A stretch of DNA of 64,000 nucleotides from Paenibacillus physcomitrellae (GTDB taxonomy: Bacteria; Bacillota; Bacilli; Paenibacillales; Paenibacillaceae): contig NZ_CP022584.1 of NCBI RefSeq assembly GCF_002240225.1, positions 4,368,094-4,432,093 of the forward strand, written 5' to 3'. Below the pieces are notes generated by a model. It was not told the origin of the DNA. It made no database searches and worked only from the letters and a program-made list of their open reading frames with translations. The translations under genes and the position numbers were made by a program. Positions 52,814 to 60,432 of the stretch are shown here, in pieces (positions within the stretch are counted from its first letter, which is position 1; the number at the start of each line of letters is the position of its first letter).

Positions 52814-53803
52814 ATGAGCGGCGTGCAAATCAGGGAAATTGCGATGTACCATCCTGCCAATGAAGTAGGGAACGACTATTATATTCAGTATTTTGCCGAA
52901 AAAGGTACGGATGTTACGAATTTGGTGAACGGTCTTGGCCGCAACAAACGGTTTGTCATCGACAACCGGGAAGAGAACTCCTATACGATGGCTCTGGAAG
53001 CCTCCAGAGCAGTATTAGAGAAAGCCGGCCTGCAGGCAGCGGATGTCGATCTGATTATTTTCACTTCCCAAACACCTGAATATTTGCTGCCAAGCAATGC
53101 GCTGAAGCTGCATCATTCGCTGGGCGGGGATCTGAATACGGCCTGCTTCGACATTAATGCCAACTGTGCTGGTATGCTGGTCGCCATTGAGCAGGCCTCC
53201 CGTTACATGACCTCCAATCCTCGGATCGAACGAGCTTTGGTCGTAGGGGCCGATTATTTGTCTATCCATACGCCGGATGAACCTGTTTATCATTCCAATG
53301 TTGGCGAAGCGGCTGTAGCGGTTATTTTGGAGCCGGCTGAAGATACCCGGGGATTCATCGATTCGGTGTACCAAACGGATACGTCGGTGATCGACAACTC
53401 CAAATTCCCGGCTTACGGGCTGTCGAATTTGTACCGTGAGGAGTATACGGCAAAGGATGCCCAGCTGCAGTTCGTACCGTTTGACGATGCGGTTTGCGCC
53501 GCTTCGGCCATCGATTCCATCAAGGTTTTGCTGAGCCGCAACGAAGTGGATAAAGACGAAATCGCCGCTTTCATGTTCTCCCAGTTCACACCGGGCAACA
53601 TCAAACGGGTTTCGGAAGGTCTCGATATCCATTCGGACAAGGTCGTTTATATCGGCGATCAATTTGGTTATACGCTGTCTACCAGCCCGCTGCTAGCCCT
53701 ACATCAAGCCATCCAGGCCGGAAAGGTTAAACGCGGCGATTATGTCGTGCTGTGGACCGTCGGCGCAGGCTGGCAGAATGTAAGTTTGCTGCTGCAGTAT
53801 TAG
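52814..53803 (+). CDS. KASIII-like (FabH-family) ketosynthase with altered active site
   Basis: A 329-residue thiolase-fold protein. The N-terminal half shows the nucleophile Cys118 in FDINANCAGM and the usual PSNALKLHHSLG. In the C-terminal half the position of the FabH His (HQAN) reads TPGN (Thr259), and that of the Asn (GNTS) reads GYTL (Tyr286). The C-terminus ends GAGWQNVSLLLQY, against GGGFTWG-like in FabH. So it is probably not a standard acyl-CoA/malonyl-ACP condensing enzyme. It may be an acyltransferase or a different condensing enzyme, as in other divergent KASIII proteins. ATG 52814 follows GAGGAGG. The alignment was made by eye. Confidence 0.8.
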   Translation: MSGVQIREIAMYHPANEVGNDYYIQYFAEKGTDVTNLVNGLGRNKRFVIDNREENSYTMALEASRAVLEKAGLQAADVDLIIFTSQTPEYLLPSNALKLHHSLGGDLNTACFDINANCAGMLVAIEQASRYMTSNPRIERALVVGADYLSIHTPDEPVYHSNVGEAAVAVILEPAEDTRGFIDSVYQTDTSVIDNSKFPAYGLSNLYREEYTAKDAQLQFVPFDDAVCAASAIDSIKVLLSRNEVDKDEIAAFMFSQFTPGNIKRVSEGLDIHSDKVVYIGDQFGYTLSTSPLLALHQAIQAGKVKRGDYVVLWTVGAGWQNVSLLLQY

Positions 53804-53862
53804 TTTTGAGCCTTTCTGAATAGGGAAGAGGAAGAAGAGTTAGGCCTGACAAGGCATAGAAG

Positions 53863-53895
53863 CACCGGACTTTGGTCCGGTGTTTTTCTATTTTT
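53863..53895 (+). terminator. Terminator after the KASIII-like gene
   Basis: CACCGGAC pairs with GTCCGGTG around TTTG, followed by TTTTTCTATTTTT. It separates the second STAS-like gene, which then needs its own promoter or read-through. Confidence 0.9.
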
Positions 53896-54105
53896 AAAGG
53901 GGAATTCATGTCGCAAGTTGTAGAAAATACGAAAAAACAGTCGAATATTTCTTCGAGCCATAGTATATTAGTGAATGTAATAGAAGTTAAATCAATATGA
54001 ATCGATATGAATACTTTCTAATAAATATATCCTATAGTGAATCCCTGTCTTGTCGAAACCGGGCAGCATGCAACAGCCAGACTTACATACCTTGGAGGAA
54101 TTGTT
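53896..54105 (+). other. Upstream region of the second STAS-like gene
   Basis: AT-rich, about 210 bases. A candidate -10 TATATT near 53968 has only a weak -35 (TCGAAT) 17 bases upstream. No other gene seen. Confidence 0.35.
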
Positions 54106-54498
54106 ATGGGAAGCTTTAGTATTGAGCTGCTTAAGGCAGCTAAAACGATGAAGGTTCAGGTGGAGGGCATTTTCTCTCCGGAGGACGGTAAAGCTTCCAT
54201 TGAAGCTTATCATCGGCATATCGCGGACATCCATGTTCCGGACTACGTGATCGACCTGGACTGCAGCAAGCTGGAGGTCTCGGCGCCGGAATCGCTGCCG
54301 CATTTGGGGCACTGCTTTGAGCTGTACAAAAATGACGGCTTCAAAAAAATTATCTTTCGAATTTCTAACAACCCGATTCTCAGAATGCAGCTGAGCAGCA
54401 TAGCGAGAACGACTAATCTGACCAACTTCGAGTTTATTGAAATGCCGGCAGAACCGCGCAGAATCGAATCTGAATATCCATCGGCATTAAACTTTTAA
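54106..54498 (+). CDS. Small STAS-like protein 2 of the riboswitch cluster
   Basis: A 130-residue paralogue of the protein at 52453, with the same blocks GSFSI, FSPEDG, DLDCSKL, VSAPESLP, YKNDGF and LRMQLS, plus a ~20-residue charged tail. ATG 54106 follows TTGGAGGAA; the longest frame from 54037 is not needed. It has its own terminator. The two proteins may form a heterodimer or bind the KASIII-like enzyme; nothing in the sequence proves it. Confidence 0.7.
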   Translation: MGSFSIELLKAAKTMKVQVEGIFSPEDGKASIEAYHRHIADIHVPDYVIDLDCSKLEVSAPESLPHLGHCFELYKNDGFKKIIFRISNNPILRMQLSSIARTTNLTNFEFIEMPAEPRRIESEYPSALNF

Positions 54499-54567
54499 CC
54501 CTCACCGGCCTGCGATCCCGATCGATATGCTGGTGGCTGGAATGACCTGCGGGTCAAAAACAGACGA

Positions 54568-54616
54568 GTACCGCTTCTATATTGGGCTTTAAGCCAATGT
54601 GGGCGGTATTTTTTTA
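54568..54616 (+). terminator. Terminator after the second STAS-like gene
   Basis: TACCGC pairs with GCGGTA, with an inner ATTGG/CCAAT stem, followed by seven T. Confidence 0.88.
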
Positions 54617-54673
54617 GTCATTAAATACCGATAAATATCATTAAATACTAACCACAAAATTGAAAACAACAAA

Positions 54674-54701
54674 CAGCCTCCCTTTATCGTTAAAGGGAGG
54701 C
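54674..54701 (-). terminator. Terminator after the TrpD2-like gene
   Basis: CCTCCCTTTA pairs perfectly with TAAAGGGAGG around TCGT. On the minus strand a weak T-rich stretch follows. Confidence 0.7.
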
Positions 54702-54754
54702 CGCTGTAACGCTGCTATAAATGCTGCAAATAAGATCGTTCTGACACTGGTCTT

Positions 54755-55804
54755 TTACCGGCTTCCCGAGGCGGAACCGGCACAGGCCAGCAGTGAACCT
54801 TTCCAATCGTTATAAGTTCTCCAGGCCTCGCCGCTGTCGAGCAGGCTTTTACAGATATAAAGGCCTTCCTCAATCGAGCCAGCTTTCCCGGCTATTTGCA
54901 GCCTCACAGCGGCATTTAGCAGCGTCTGATTGTAAAAAGCCATATGTCCGCCGCCCTGAAGGACCTCTTCAGCTGTCTGAAGCTGCAGAGAAGCCGACCA
55001 TTCCAGCTCCGGAACAGGCGTATCAAGGCCCATCGCCTCCGGATCGATCACGTCCATGGTAGAAGTCCCGTTCCCGGCGGCATAAATGCGAGTGGCCCGG
55101 TCGATGAACAAATCATCAGAGCCTTCCTGTCCTTGAATGATCAAGGCACTCTTGTAGCCTAATTTGATCACTAAACGCGAAATCCGGTCAAATACGGTGT
55201 TGTGGTAGATTCCAAATGTTAAATAGGGTGAAGTTCCGTAATCCACCAGCTTCTCGGCTGTATTGAAGATGGTGCGCATATCGAGCTCCTCGCGTATAGG
55301 ACGCAGCGAGGCGAGCATGGGGGACCACTTATCGGCATTTGCATACAGAACGCCGCTAAGGCGGGCCGCGGTGATGAAAGCTTCCGGAGACAACCGATCG
55401 GCATGGATACCCGCTGCTGCCAGAATGTCCTGCAGGGTGACGCCCCATTTTGGCGGCAAAGGAGCGGTGCCGTGCAGCGTAACGGGGAGCCCGGCAGCTG
55501 AAAGCACGAAGGCAGCAGGAAAGGTAGAAACAAAAGATGACTTTCGTCCATCATAAGGCCCGGCACAATCCAGATTCTCTGGGAAAACGGCTTCCCGCCG
55601 GGCATGTTTCCGGCAGGCATGGACGAAGGCCTCCAATTCCGGAAGAGATTCAAGTTTAATTCGCTCGGCAGCCAGGAAAGCTCCGGTTTGAGCCGGGGTT
55701 GAATCGGCATTCAGGATCGCTTCGGCTGCATGGAAGGCGTCTTCGTAGCTTAAATCTCTTGCTCCGCGTTTGCCCCGCGCGACTTCTTTCAAATGATTGA
55801 TCAT
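54755..55804 (-). CDS. TrpD2/YbiB-like anthranilate phosphoribosyltransferase paralogue
   Basis: A 349-residue protein of the TrpD fold. An N-terminal helical domain (about 1-70, SYEDAFHAAEAILNADSTPAQTGAFL) is followed by the alpha/beta domain. The PRPP loop of true TrpD (GTGGD) reads GPYDG here, and KSSFVSTFPAAFVLSAAGLPV follows. Such TrpD2 proteins are not tryptophan enzymes; some bind nucleic acid. It lies 18 bases after the ANTAR gene on the same strand, so the two are one operon in a nitrite reductase neighbourhood. Function unproven. Confidence 0.82.
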   Translation of the reverse strand: MINHLKEVARGKRGARDLSYEDAFHAAEAILNADSTPAQTGAFLAAERIKLESLPELEAFVHACRKHARREAVFPENLDCAGPYDGRKSSFVSTFPAAFVLSAAGLPVTLHGTAPLPPKWGVTLQDILAAAGIHADRLSPEAFITAARLSGVLYANADKWSPMLASLRPIREELDMRTIFNTAEKLVDYGTSPYLTFGIYHNTVFDRISRLVIKLGYKSALIIQGQEGSDDLFIDRATRIYAAGNGTSTMDVIDPEAMGLDTPVPELEWSASLQLQTAEEVLQGGGHMAFYNQTLLNAAVRLQIAGKAGSIEEGLYICKSLLDSGEAWRTYNDWKGSLLACAGSASGSR

Positions 55805-55822
55805 CAGGTAAGCGCCCTCCTC

Positions 55823-56425
55823 TTATGGTTTATGCAGCAGCTGATAAGCTTTGACAATCGAGGTCGCCACATCGACCATACGCTTGCGTTCGTTCATTGC
55901 CTGTTTGCGCAAGTATTCATAAGCTTCTGATTCAGAAATATTCCTCGTCTTGGAGAGGATGGATTTGGCCATGTCAATCCATTTTCGCTCTTCGAGCCTT
56001 GAAAGAAGCTGTTCCCGTTCTTTCTTCCATTGCTGCCCGGCAAAAAACTGTCTGGCGCTGAAGTGTAAAGCCCAGTGAATTTCCGCCGGTACCATGGAAG
56101 ACGAAAGCAGGCCATCAGCTGTAAAATCATCCTCGCAGGCTGCCGCAGACAGATCCGAGGTGATTTCCGAGCACCACCAAAGCACGGGCAGGAGCTTGTT
56201 TGTTAACAGCTCTTTACGCCAGTCTGAATATTCCGAAATCGGGGTAACCAGGATAACAGCATCTGCGTCAGGCAGCTTCCGCAGCGCTTCATCCAAACTC
56301 TCTGCAGCCGTCACCTGATAGCCGCTCCGAAGCAGCAGCGTTTCGGCGGAAGCAGCTTCAGAGGAGAGGAGACGGTTCTTGTCTGAAAGGGATAACCGGC
56401 TTCTGATGACCAATAGGGAGTGCAT
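55823..56425 (-). CDS. ANTAR-domain RNA-binding antiterminator with degenerate receiver
   Basis: A 200-residue regulator. The N-terminal ~125 residues have receiver-like alternation, but the phospho-acceptor strand reads AVILVTPIS, with no Asp, so phosphorylation seems unlikely. The C-terminal ANTAR domain (about 140-200) reads LEERKWIDMAKSILSKTRNISESEAYEYLRKQAMNE, the three-helix signature that binds nascent RNA hairpins. Divergent from nirB, whose leader contains a terminator, so antitermination of nirB is the natural guess. ATG 56425 follows AAAAGGAG. Confidence 0.88.
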   Translation of the reverse strand: MHSLLVIRSRLSLSDKNRLLSSEAASAETLLLRSGYQVTAAESLDEALRKLPDADAVILVTPISEYSDWRKELLTNKLLPVLWWCSEITSDLSAAACEDDFTADGLLSSSMVPAEIHWALHFSARQFFAGQQWKKEREQLLSRLEERKWIDMAKSILSKTRNISESEAYEYLRKQAMNERKRMVDVATSIVKAYQLLHKP

Positions 56426-56451
56426 GGTTCGGGACTCCTTTTGTTTAATTA

Positions 56452-56468
56452 TGTAACATTATATAACA
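56452..56468. promoter_or_regulatory. GlnR/TnrA-type nitrogen box
   Basis: TGTAACATTATATAACA matches TGTNA-N7-TNACA exactly. It overlaps the -10 of the ANTAR gene promoter and is centred about 99 bases upstream of the predicted nirB start. Confidence 0.85.
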
Positions 56469-56485
56469 TGGAATAGTGTTGTCTA
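56458..56485 (-). promoter_or_regulatory. Predicted promoter of the ANTAR-trpD2 operon
   Basis: On the minus strand TAGACA (56485-56480), 16 bases, TATAAT (56463-56458). The -10 lies inside the nitrogen box, so GlnR or TnrA binding should repress it. Confidence 0.65.
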
Positions 56486-56523
56486 GCTGATTTTAAATAA
56501 AAAAATTTTATATGTCAGAAATA

Positions 56524-56552
56524 TTGACGTAGCGACCTCGTGCATGTATAGT
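56524..56552 (+). promoter_or_regulatory. Sigma-A promoter of nirB
   Basis: TTGACG (56524-56529), 17 bases, TATAGT (56547-56552). Start near 56559, leaving a leader of about 139 bases. Confidence 0.8.
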
Positions 56553-56581
56553 TTTGCTATAAATAACTTGCACGGATACAA

Positions 56582-56670
56582 TGGCGTATTCGTTACTTGA
56601 GGCAACGAAGCCTGTTTCATTCCCGGGAAAGCATGATGCTGTCCTGCGGGGTGATGCAGGCTTTTTCTGT
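56582..56670 (+). promoter_or_regulatory. nirB leader with terminator and competing hairpins
   Basis: A first hairpin with TTCGTT/AACGAA (56588-56608), a second region around the TCCCGGGA palindrome, and a terminator CCTGC/GCAGG (56643-56660) followed by CTTTTTCTGTTT. AAGCCTG near 56608 can also pair with CAGGCTT at the terminator, so alternative folds exist. This is the layout expected for ANTAR-controlled antitermination; exact hexaloop motifs were not confirmed. Confidence 0.6.
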
Positions 56671-56697
56671 TTATCTAAACGAAGGAGCGTGGAGTGG

Positions 56698-59139
56698 ATG
56701 AAAGAGAGACAGAGGCTGGTCATGGTAGGGAATGGGATGGCCGGACTGCGAATGCTGGAGCATCTGCTCAAGCTGGCGCCGGAACGATACGAAATTACCA
56801 TCTTCGGGGCAGAACCCCATCCGAATTATAACAGAATTATGCTTTCATCGGTGCTCGCCGGCGGTGCAGACATGAATGAAATTATCCTGAATGACCTCAA
56901 CTGGTATGAGGAACATCAAATCACGCTGCATAGGGGACATACGGTGAACCGGATCGATACGGCCGGGAAAAAGGTAGTTTCCGATCAAGGTGTGGAAGCC
57001 GCCTACGATGTGCTGGTATTTGCCACCGGCTCGAACCCGTTTATGCTCCCTCTTCCCGGCGCGGACAAGGAAGGCGTCATTGCTTTCCGGAGCATTCAGG
57101 ACTGCGAGACGATGATCGAAGCTTCCAAAACATACCGTAAAGCCGCGGTAATCGGAGGCGGGCTGCTTGGGCTTGAGGCGGCGAGAGGGCTGCTGAACCT
57201 GGGGATGGAGGTTTCTGTCGTCCATATCCATCCATATTTAATGGAAAGACAGCTGGACGAGACGGCTTCGCGTATGCTGCAGCGTGAGCTGGAACAGCAG
57301 GGCATGAAATTTCTGTTCTCCAAACATTCGGAGGCGATTCTGGGCAGGGGACGCGCCAAGACACTGGCTTTTACGGACGGAGAGCGGCTCGACGCTGATC
57401 TTGTGGTGATGGCTGTAGGCATCCGGCCTAACGTTGAACTGGCGAAACACGCCGGACTTCAGGTGAACCGGGGCATTGTCGTAAACGACTATATGGAAAC
57501 GAGCGTTCCAGGCATCTATGCGCTGGGCGAATGCGCGGAGCATCGGGGAATCGCTTATGGTCTCGTTGCCCCGTTATATGAACAGGGGGCAGTTTTGGCC
57601 AAACGCCTTGCGGGCGTGAATACTGAAGGCTACGCAGGGTCAGTGACCTCGACGAAACTCAAAGTATCCGGCGTAGATGTGTTTTCGGCCGGCAGCTTTA
57701 AGGAGCAGGATGGCTCGCGGGTTCTTAGATACCAGGATGAGCTGGAGGGAACGTACAAGAAGCTGGTCATTCAGGGCGACAGGCTGGTGGGAGCGGTTTT
57801 GTTCGGAGATACGTCGGACGGAGCCGAGTTGTTCTCTTTAATGAAGAAAGGCGAATCGATCCAGGGCCGGGAAAAAGAACTGCTGTTAGGCGTTCCTGCA
57901 GACGCCTTATCCAAGGGAACGGGCGGCGGCAGGCTTGAAGCCATGCCGGAGGATGAAATCGTCTGCGGCTGCAACGGGGTCTCCAAAGGCACGATTATGC
58001 AGGCCATTCATGAGAAGGGCTGCACCAGTGTAAGTCAGATCAAGGCGTGCACGAAAGCCTCCGGCTCCTGCGGCGGCTGCAAACCTGAGGTCGAAGGGCT
58101 GCTTCAGATTTATGCCGGGGAAGCGGCCGTCAGTGTGAAGGAAGGGATTTGCAGCTGCACGCCGATGAACCGGGATGAAATCGTCGCCGAGATCAAACGG
58201 ATGCGCCTCATGACGGTTAAGGAAGTGATCCATGTGCTCGGCTGGGAAACCGAAGAAGGCTGTACGAAATGCCGGCCTGCGCTGAACTATTACCTGGGCA
58301 TGCTTTGGCCGGATGAATATGTGGATGAAAAAGAATCGAGAATTACCAACGAACGGTACCATGCCAACATCCAGAAGGACGGCACTTATTCGGTAGTCCC
58401 GCGCATTTACGGAGGGGTTACCTCTCCCTCGGAGCTTAAGAAAATTGCCGAGGTGGCTGAGCAGTTTGAGGTGCCGATGGTCAAATTTACCGGCGGGCAG
58501 CGGCTTGACTTGTTGGGCATCAAGAAGGAGAATCTGCCGAAGATTTGGGAGGCGCTGGATATGCCTTCCGGCCATGCTTACGGCAAAACGCTGCGCACGG
58601 TCAAAACCTGCGTCGGCAATACATTTTGCCGTTTCGGCACTCAGGACGCCATCGGGATGGGCATCCGGCTGGAACGGGAGTTTGAGCGGCTTAACGCTCC
58701 CGCCAAAGTCAAACTAGCCGTCTCCGGCTGCCCGCGAAATTGTGCCGAAGCTACGATTAAAGATTTTGGCATCGTAGCGATCGACGGCGGCTGGGAGCTG
58801 CATGTCGGCGGCAACGGCGGCGTGCATGTGCGGGCAACCGACCTGCTGTGCGTCGTCAAGACGGAGGATGAGGTCGTCGAATGGGCCTCGGCTTTTCTGC
58901 AGTATTACCGGGAAAATGCAAACTGGAATGAACGCACCTCTACCTGGGTCGAACGCGTAGGATTGGACAGCATCAAACAAGCGCTTGAAAGCGGGGAAGC
59001 CAGAGCGGCCCTGCAGGCCCGAATCCGCGCCGTTCTGGACAAGACAACGGATCCATGGAAACAGATCGTGAACGAACCCGAGCTCCGCAAAAACTTCGAA
59101 CCGCTGGCCGGTGAAGAAGTGGGCCGGACAGGGCTATAA
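56698..59139 (+). CDS. nirB: Assimilatory nitrite reductase large subunit
   Basis: An 813-residue NAD(P)H-dependent reductase of nitrite to ammonium. FAD/NAD domains start at LVMVGNGMAGLR and include VIGGGLLGLEAARGL. Two BFD-like [2Fe-2S] regions follow: CGCNGVSKGTIMQAIHEKG near 420 and GCTKCRPALNYY near 520. The siroheme/[4Fe-4S] site is TCVGNTFCRFG and VSGCPRNCAEA. The frame is open from 56581, but that segment is leader RNA with a terminator; ATG 56698 follows AAGGAG. Followed by nirD 63 bases on. Confidence 0.97.
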   Translation: MKERQRLVMVGNGMAGLRMLEHLLKLAPERYEITIFGAEPHPNYNRIMLSSVLAGGADMNEIILNDLNWYEEHQITLHRGHTVNRIDTAGKKVVSDQGVEAAYDVLVFATGSNPFMLPLPGADKEGVIAFRSIQDCETMIEASKTYRKAAVIGGGLLGLEAARGLLNLGMEVSVVHIHPYLMERQLDETASRMLQRELEQQGMKFLFSKHSEAILGRGRAKTLAFTDGERLDADLVVMAVGIRPNVELAKHAGLQVNRGIVVNDYMETSVPGIYALGECAEHRGIAYGLVAPLYEQGAVLAKRLAGVNTEGYAGSVTSTKLKVSGVDVFSAGSFKEQDGSRVLRYQDELEGTYKKLVIQGDRLVGAVLFGDTSDGAELFSLMKKGESIQGREKELLLGVPADALSKGTGGGRLEAMPEDEIVCGCNGVSKGTIMQAIHEKGCTSVSQIKACTKASGSCGGCKPEVEGLLQIYAGEAAVSVKEGICSCTPMNRDEIVAEIKRMRLMTVKEVIHVLGWETEEGCTKCRPALNYYLGMLWPDEYVDEKESRITNERYHANIQKDGTYSVVPRIYGGVTSPSELKKIAEVAEQFEVPMVKFTGGQRLDLLGIKKENLPKIWEALDMPSGHAYGKTLRTVKTCVGNTFCRFGTQDAIGMGIRLEREFERLNAPAKVKLAVSGCPRNCAEATIKDFGIVAIDGGWELHVGGNGGVHVRATDLLCVVKTEDEVVEWASAFLQYYRENANWNERTSTWVERVGLDSIKQALESGEARAALQARIRAVLDKTTDPWKQIVNEPELRKNFEPLAGEEVGRTGL

Positions 59140-59202
59140 CCCAAAATAGACTGATGACAAGAAACAGATTCCTAGATGATAGGGGAAGGGGGCTACTTGA
59201 TT

Positions 59203-59538
59203 ATGGAGACGGTAAAAATGCTGGTCGGATCAGTGGCGGAAATCGATCCGAAAGGATCAAGGCTTGTACGGGTCAACGACATGGAAATTGCTTTGTTCCG
59301 GTTGTCCGACGGCGAAATTTTGGCGGTGGAGAACAAATGCCCGCATAAGGGCGGGGTTCTCTCGGAGGGCATGGTCTGCGGCCGGATGGTTCATTGTCCT
59401 CTGCACGACTGGCGGATCGATCTGCGCAGCGGGGCCGTGCAGGAGCCTGACACGGGCTGCGTGGCGACGTTTCCTGTAGAGGTGGACCCGGAACAGGGAC
59501 TGGTATTTCTACGGGTTTCCACCGGAGTGCCGTCATGA
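59203..59538 (+). CDS. nirD: Nitrite reductase small subunit (Rieske-type)
   Basis: A 111-residue Rieske [2Fe-2S] protein. The cluster ligands are in NKCPHKGG (Cys, His) and VHCPLHDW (Cys, His). It partners with NirB. The frame opens at 59176, but ATG 59203 (or TTG 59197) follows GGGGAAGGGGG. It overlaps the next gene by 4 bases. Confidence 0.95.
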   Translation: METVKMLVGSVAEIDPKGSRLVRVNDMEIALFRLSDGEILAVENKCPHKGGVLSEGMVCGRMVHCPLHDWRIDLRSGAVQEPDTGCVATFPVEVDPEQGLVFLRVSTGVPS

Positions 59539-60308
59539 GCGCCGGCCGGGTTTCCATTGTCGGAGCTGGCCCAGGAGATCCGGAATTGATTACGCTCAAA
59601 GCGGTTCGCCGGATCGGGGAAGGGGACGTTATTTTATATGACAGGCTGGTGAACCGGGAACTGCTGCATTATGCCAAACCCGAAGCGATTATGATTTATT
59701 GCGGCAAGGCGCCCGGCAAACATACTTTTTCTCAAGAGCAAATTCAATCGTTGATGGAGCAATACGCCTTGTCCGGAAAACACGTCGTCCGTTTAAAAGG
59801 CGGGGACCCGCTTATATTCGGACGAGGGGGAGAAGAAGCGCTGGCCATGGCGGCAGCCGGCATTCCTTACGAAATCATTCCCGGGATCACCTCGGCTTTG
59901 GGCGCTGCGTCTTCCGGTGAAATCCCTTTGACGCATCGCGGGTTATCCGCCTCCTGCGCCTTTGTCACTGGGAGCCGGTCCGTGAGCGGAGAACATCCGG
60001 TACGGTGGGATCTGCTGGCCGGAGCCGTGGATACGCTGGTCATCTATATGGGGATAGCGGAGCTTTCGGAAATCCGCAGCCAGCTGCTGAAGAACGGGAA
60101 GGCGCCCGGCACGCCCGCTGCGATCATCGAGCGGGGGACGACGGACCGGCAGCGGATAATAACGGGCACGCTTGACCGCATAGACAAACTGGCGGCCGCT
60201 ATGCAAGCCGAAAACCCGGCGCTGATCGTTATCGGCGAAGTGGTGAATGTCCGCTCCGAGCTGCTTGAGCTGGAAGCCGGTATGATGGATCAAACCAGTT
60301 CAGCGTAG
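59535..60308 (+). CDS. cobA: Uroporphyrinogen-III C-methyltransferase
   Basis: A 257-residue tetrapyrrole methylase that makes precorrin-2 from uroporphyrinogen III, the route to the siroheme NirB needs. Motifs: VGAGPGDPELITLKA at the start, VRLKGGDPLIFGRGGEEA, and GITSALGAASSGEIPLTHRG. It is the single-domain form (no CysG oxidase/chelatase part), so ferrochelation must be done elsewhere. Its ATG overlaps the nirD stop by 4 bases. Confidence 0.95.
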   Translation: MSAGRVSIVGAGPGDPELITLKAVRRIGEGDVILYDRLVNRELLHYAKPEAIMIYCGKAPGKHTFSQEQIQSLMEQYALSGKHVVRLKGGDPLIFGRGGEEALAMAAAGIPYEIIPGITSALGAASSGEIPLTHRGLSASCAFVTGSRSVSGEHPVRWDLLAGAVDTLVIYMGIAELSEIRSQLLKNGKAPGTPAAIIERGTTDRQRIITGTLDRIDKLAAAMQAENPALIVIGEVVNVRSELLELEAGMMDQTSSA

Positions 60309-60378
60309 AAGAACAGGGAAGGGTGCAGAAGGAGACTCGTGCCAGCCGGAGTCTAGTGATAGACGACGATTAAGGAGG

Positions 60379-60416
60379 AGAGCAGACCTGTGAAGGCTGC
60401 TCTTTTTTTATTTTTC
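60379..60416 (+). terminator. Terminator of the nirBD-cobA operon
   Basis: AGAGCAG pairs with CTGCTCT, followed by seven T and ATTTTT. Confidence 0.88.
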
Positions 60417-60432
60417 AAACCGGTCAACACGG

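Noticed and set aside
54755..55804. Tryptophan-pathway TrpD
   Set aside because: The PRPP loop is altered and no trp genes are near; the neighbourhood is nitrite assimilation.
56581..56697. N-terminal extension of NirB from the ATG at 56581
   Set aside because: The segment is leader RNA with a terminator, and the conserved NirB N-terminus begins right after ATG 56698.
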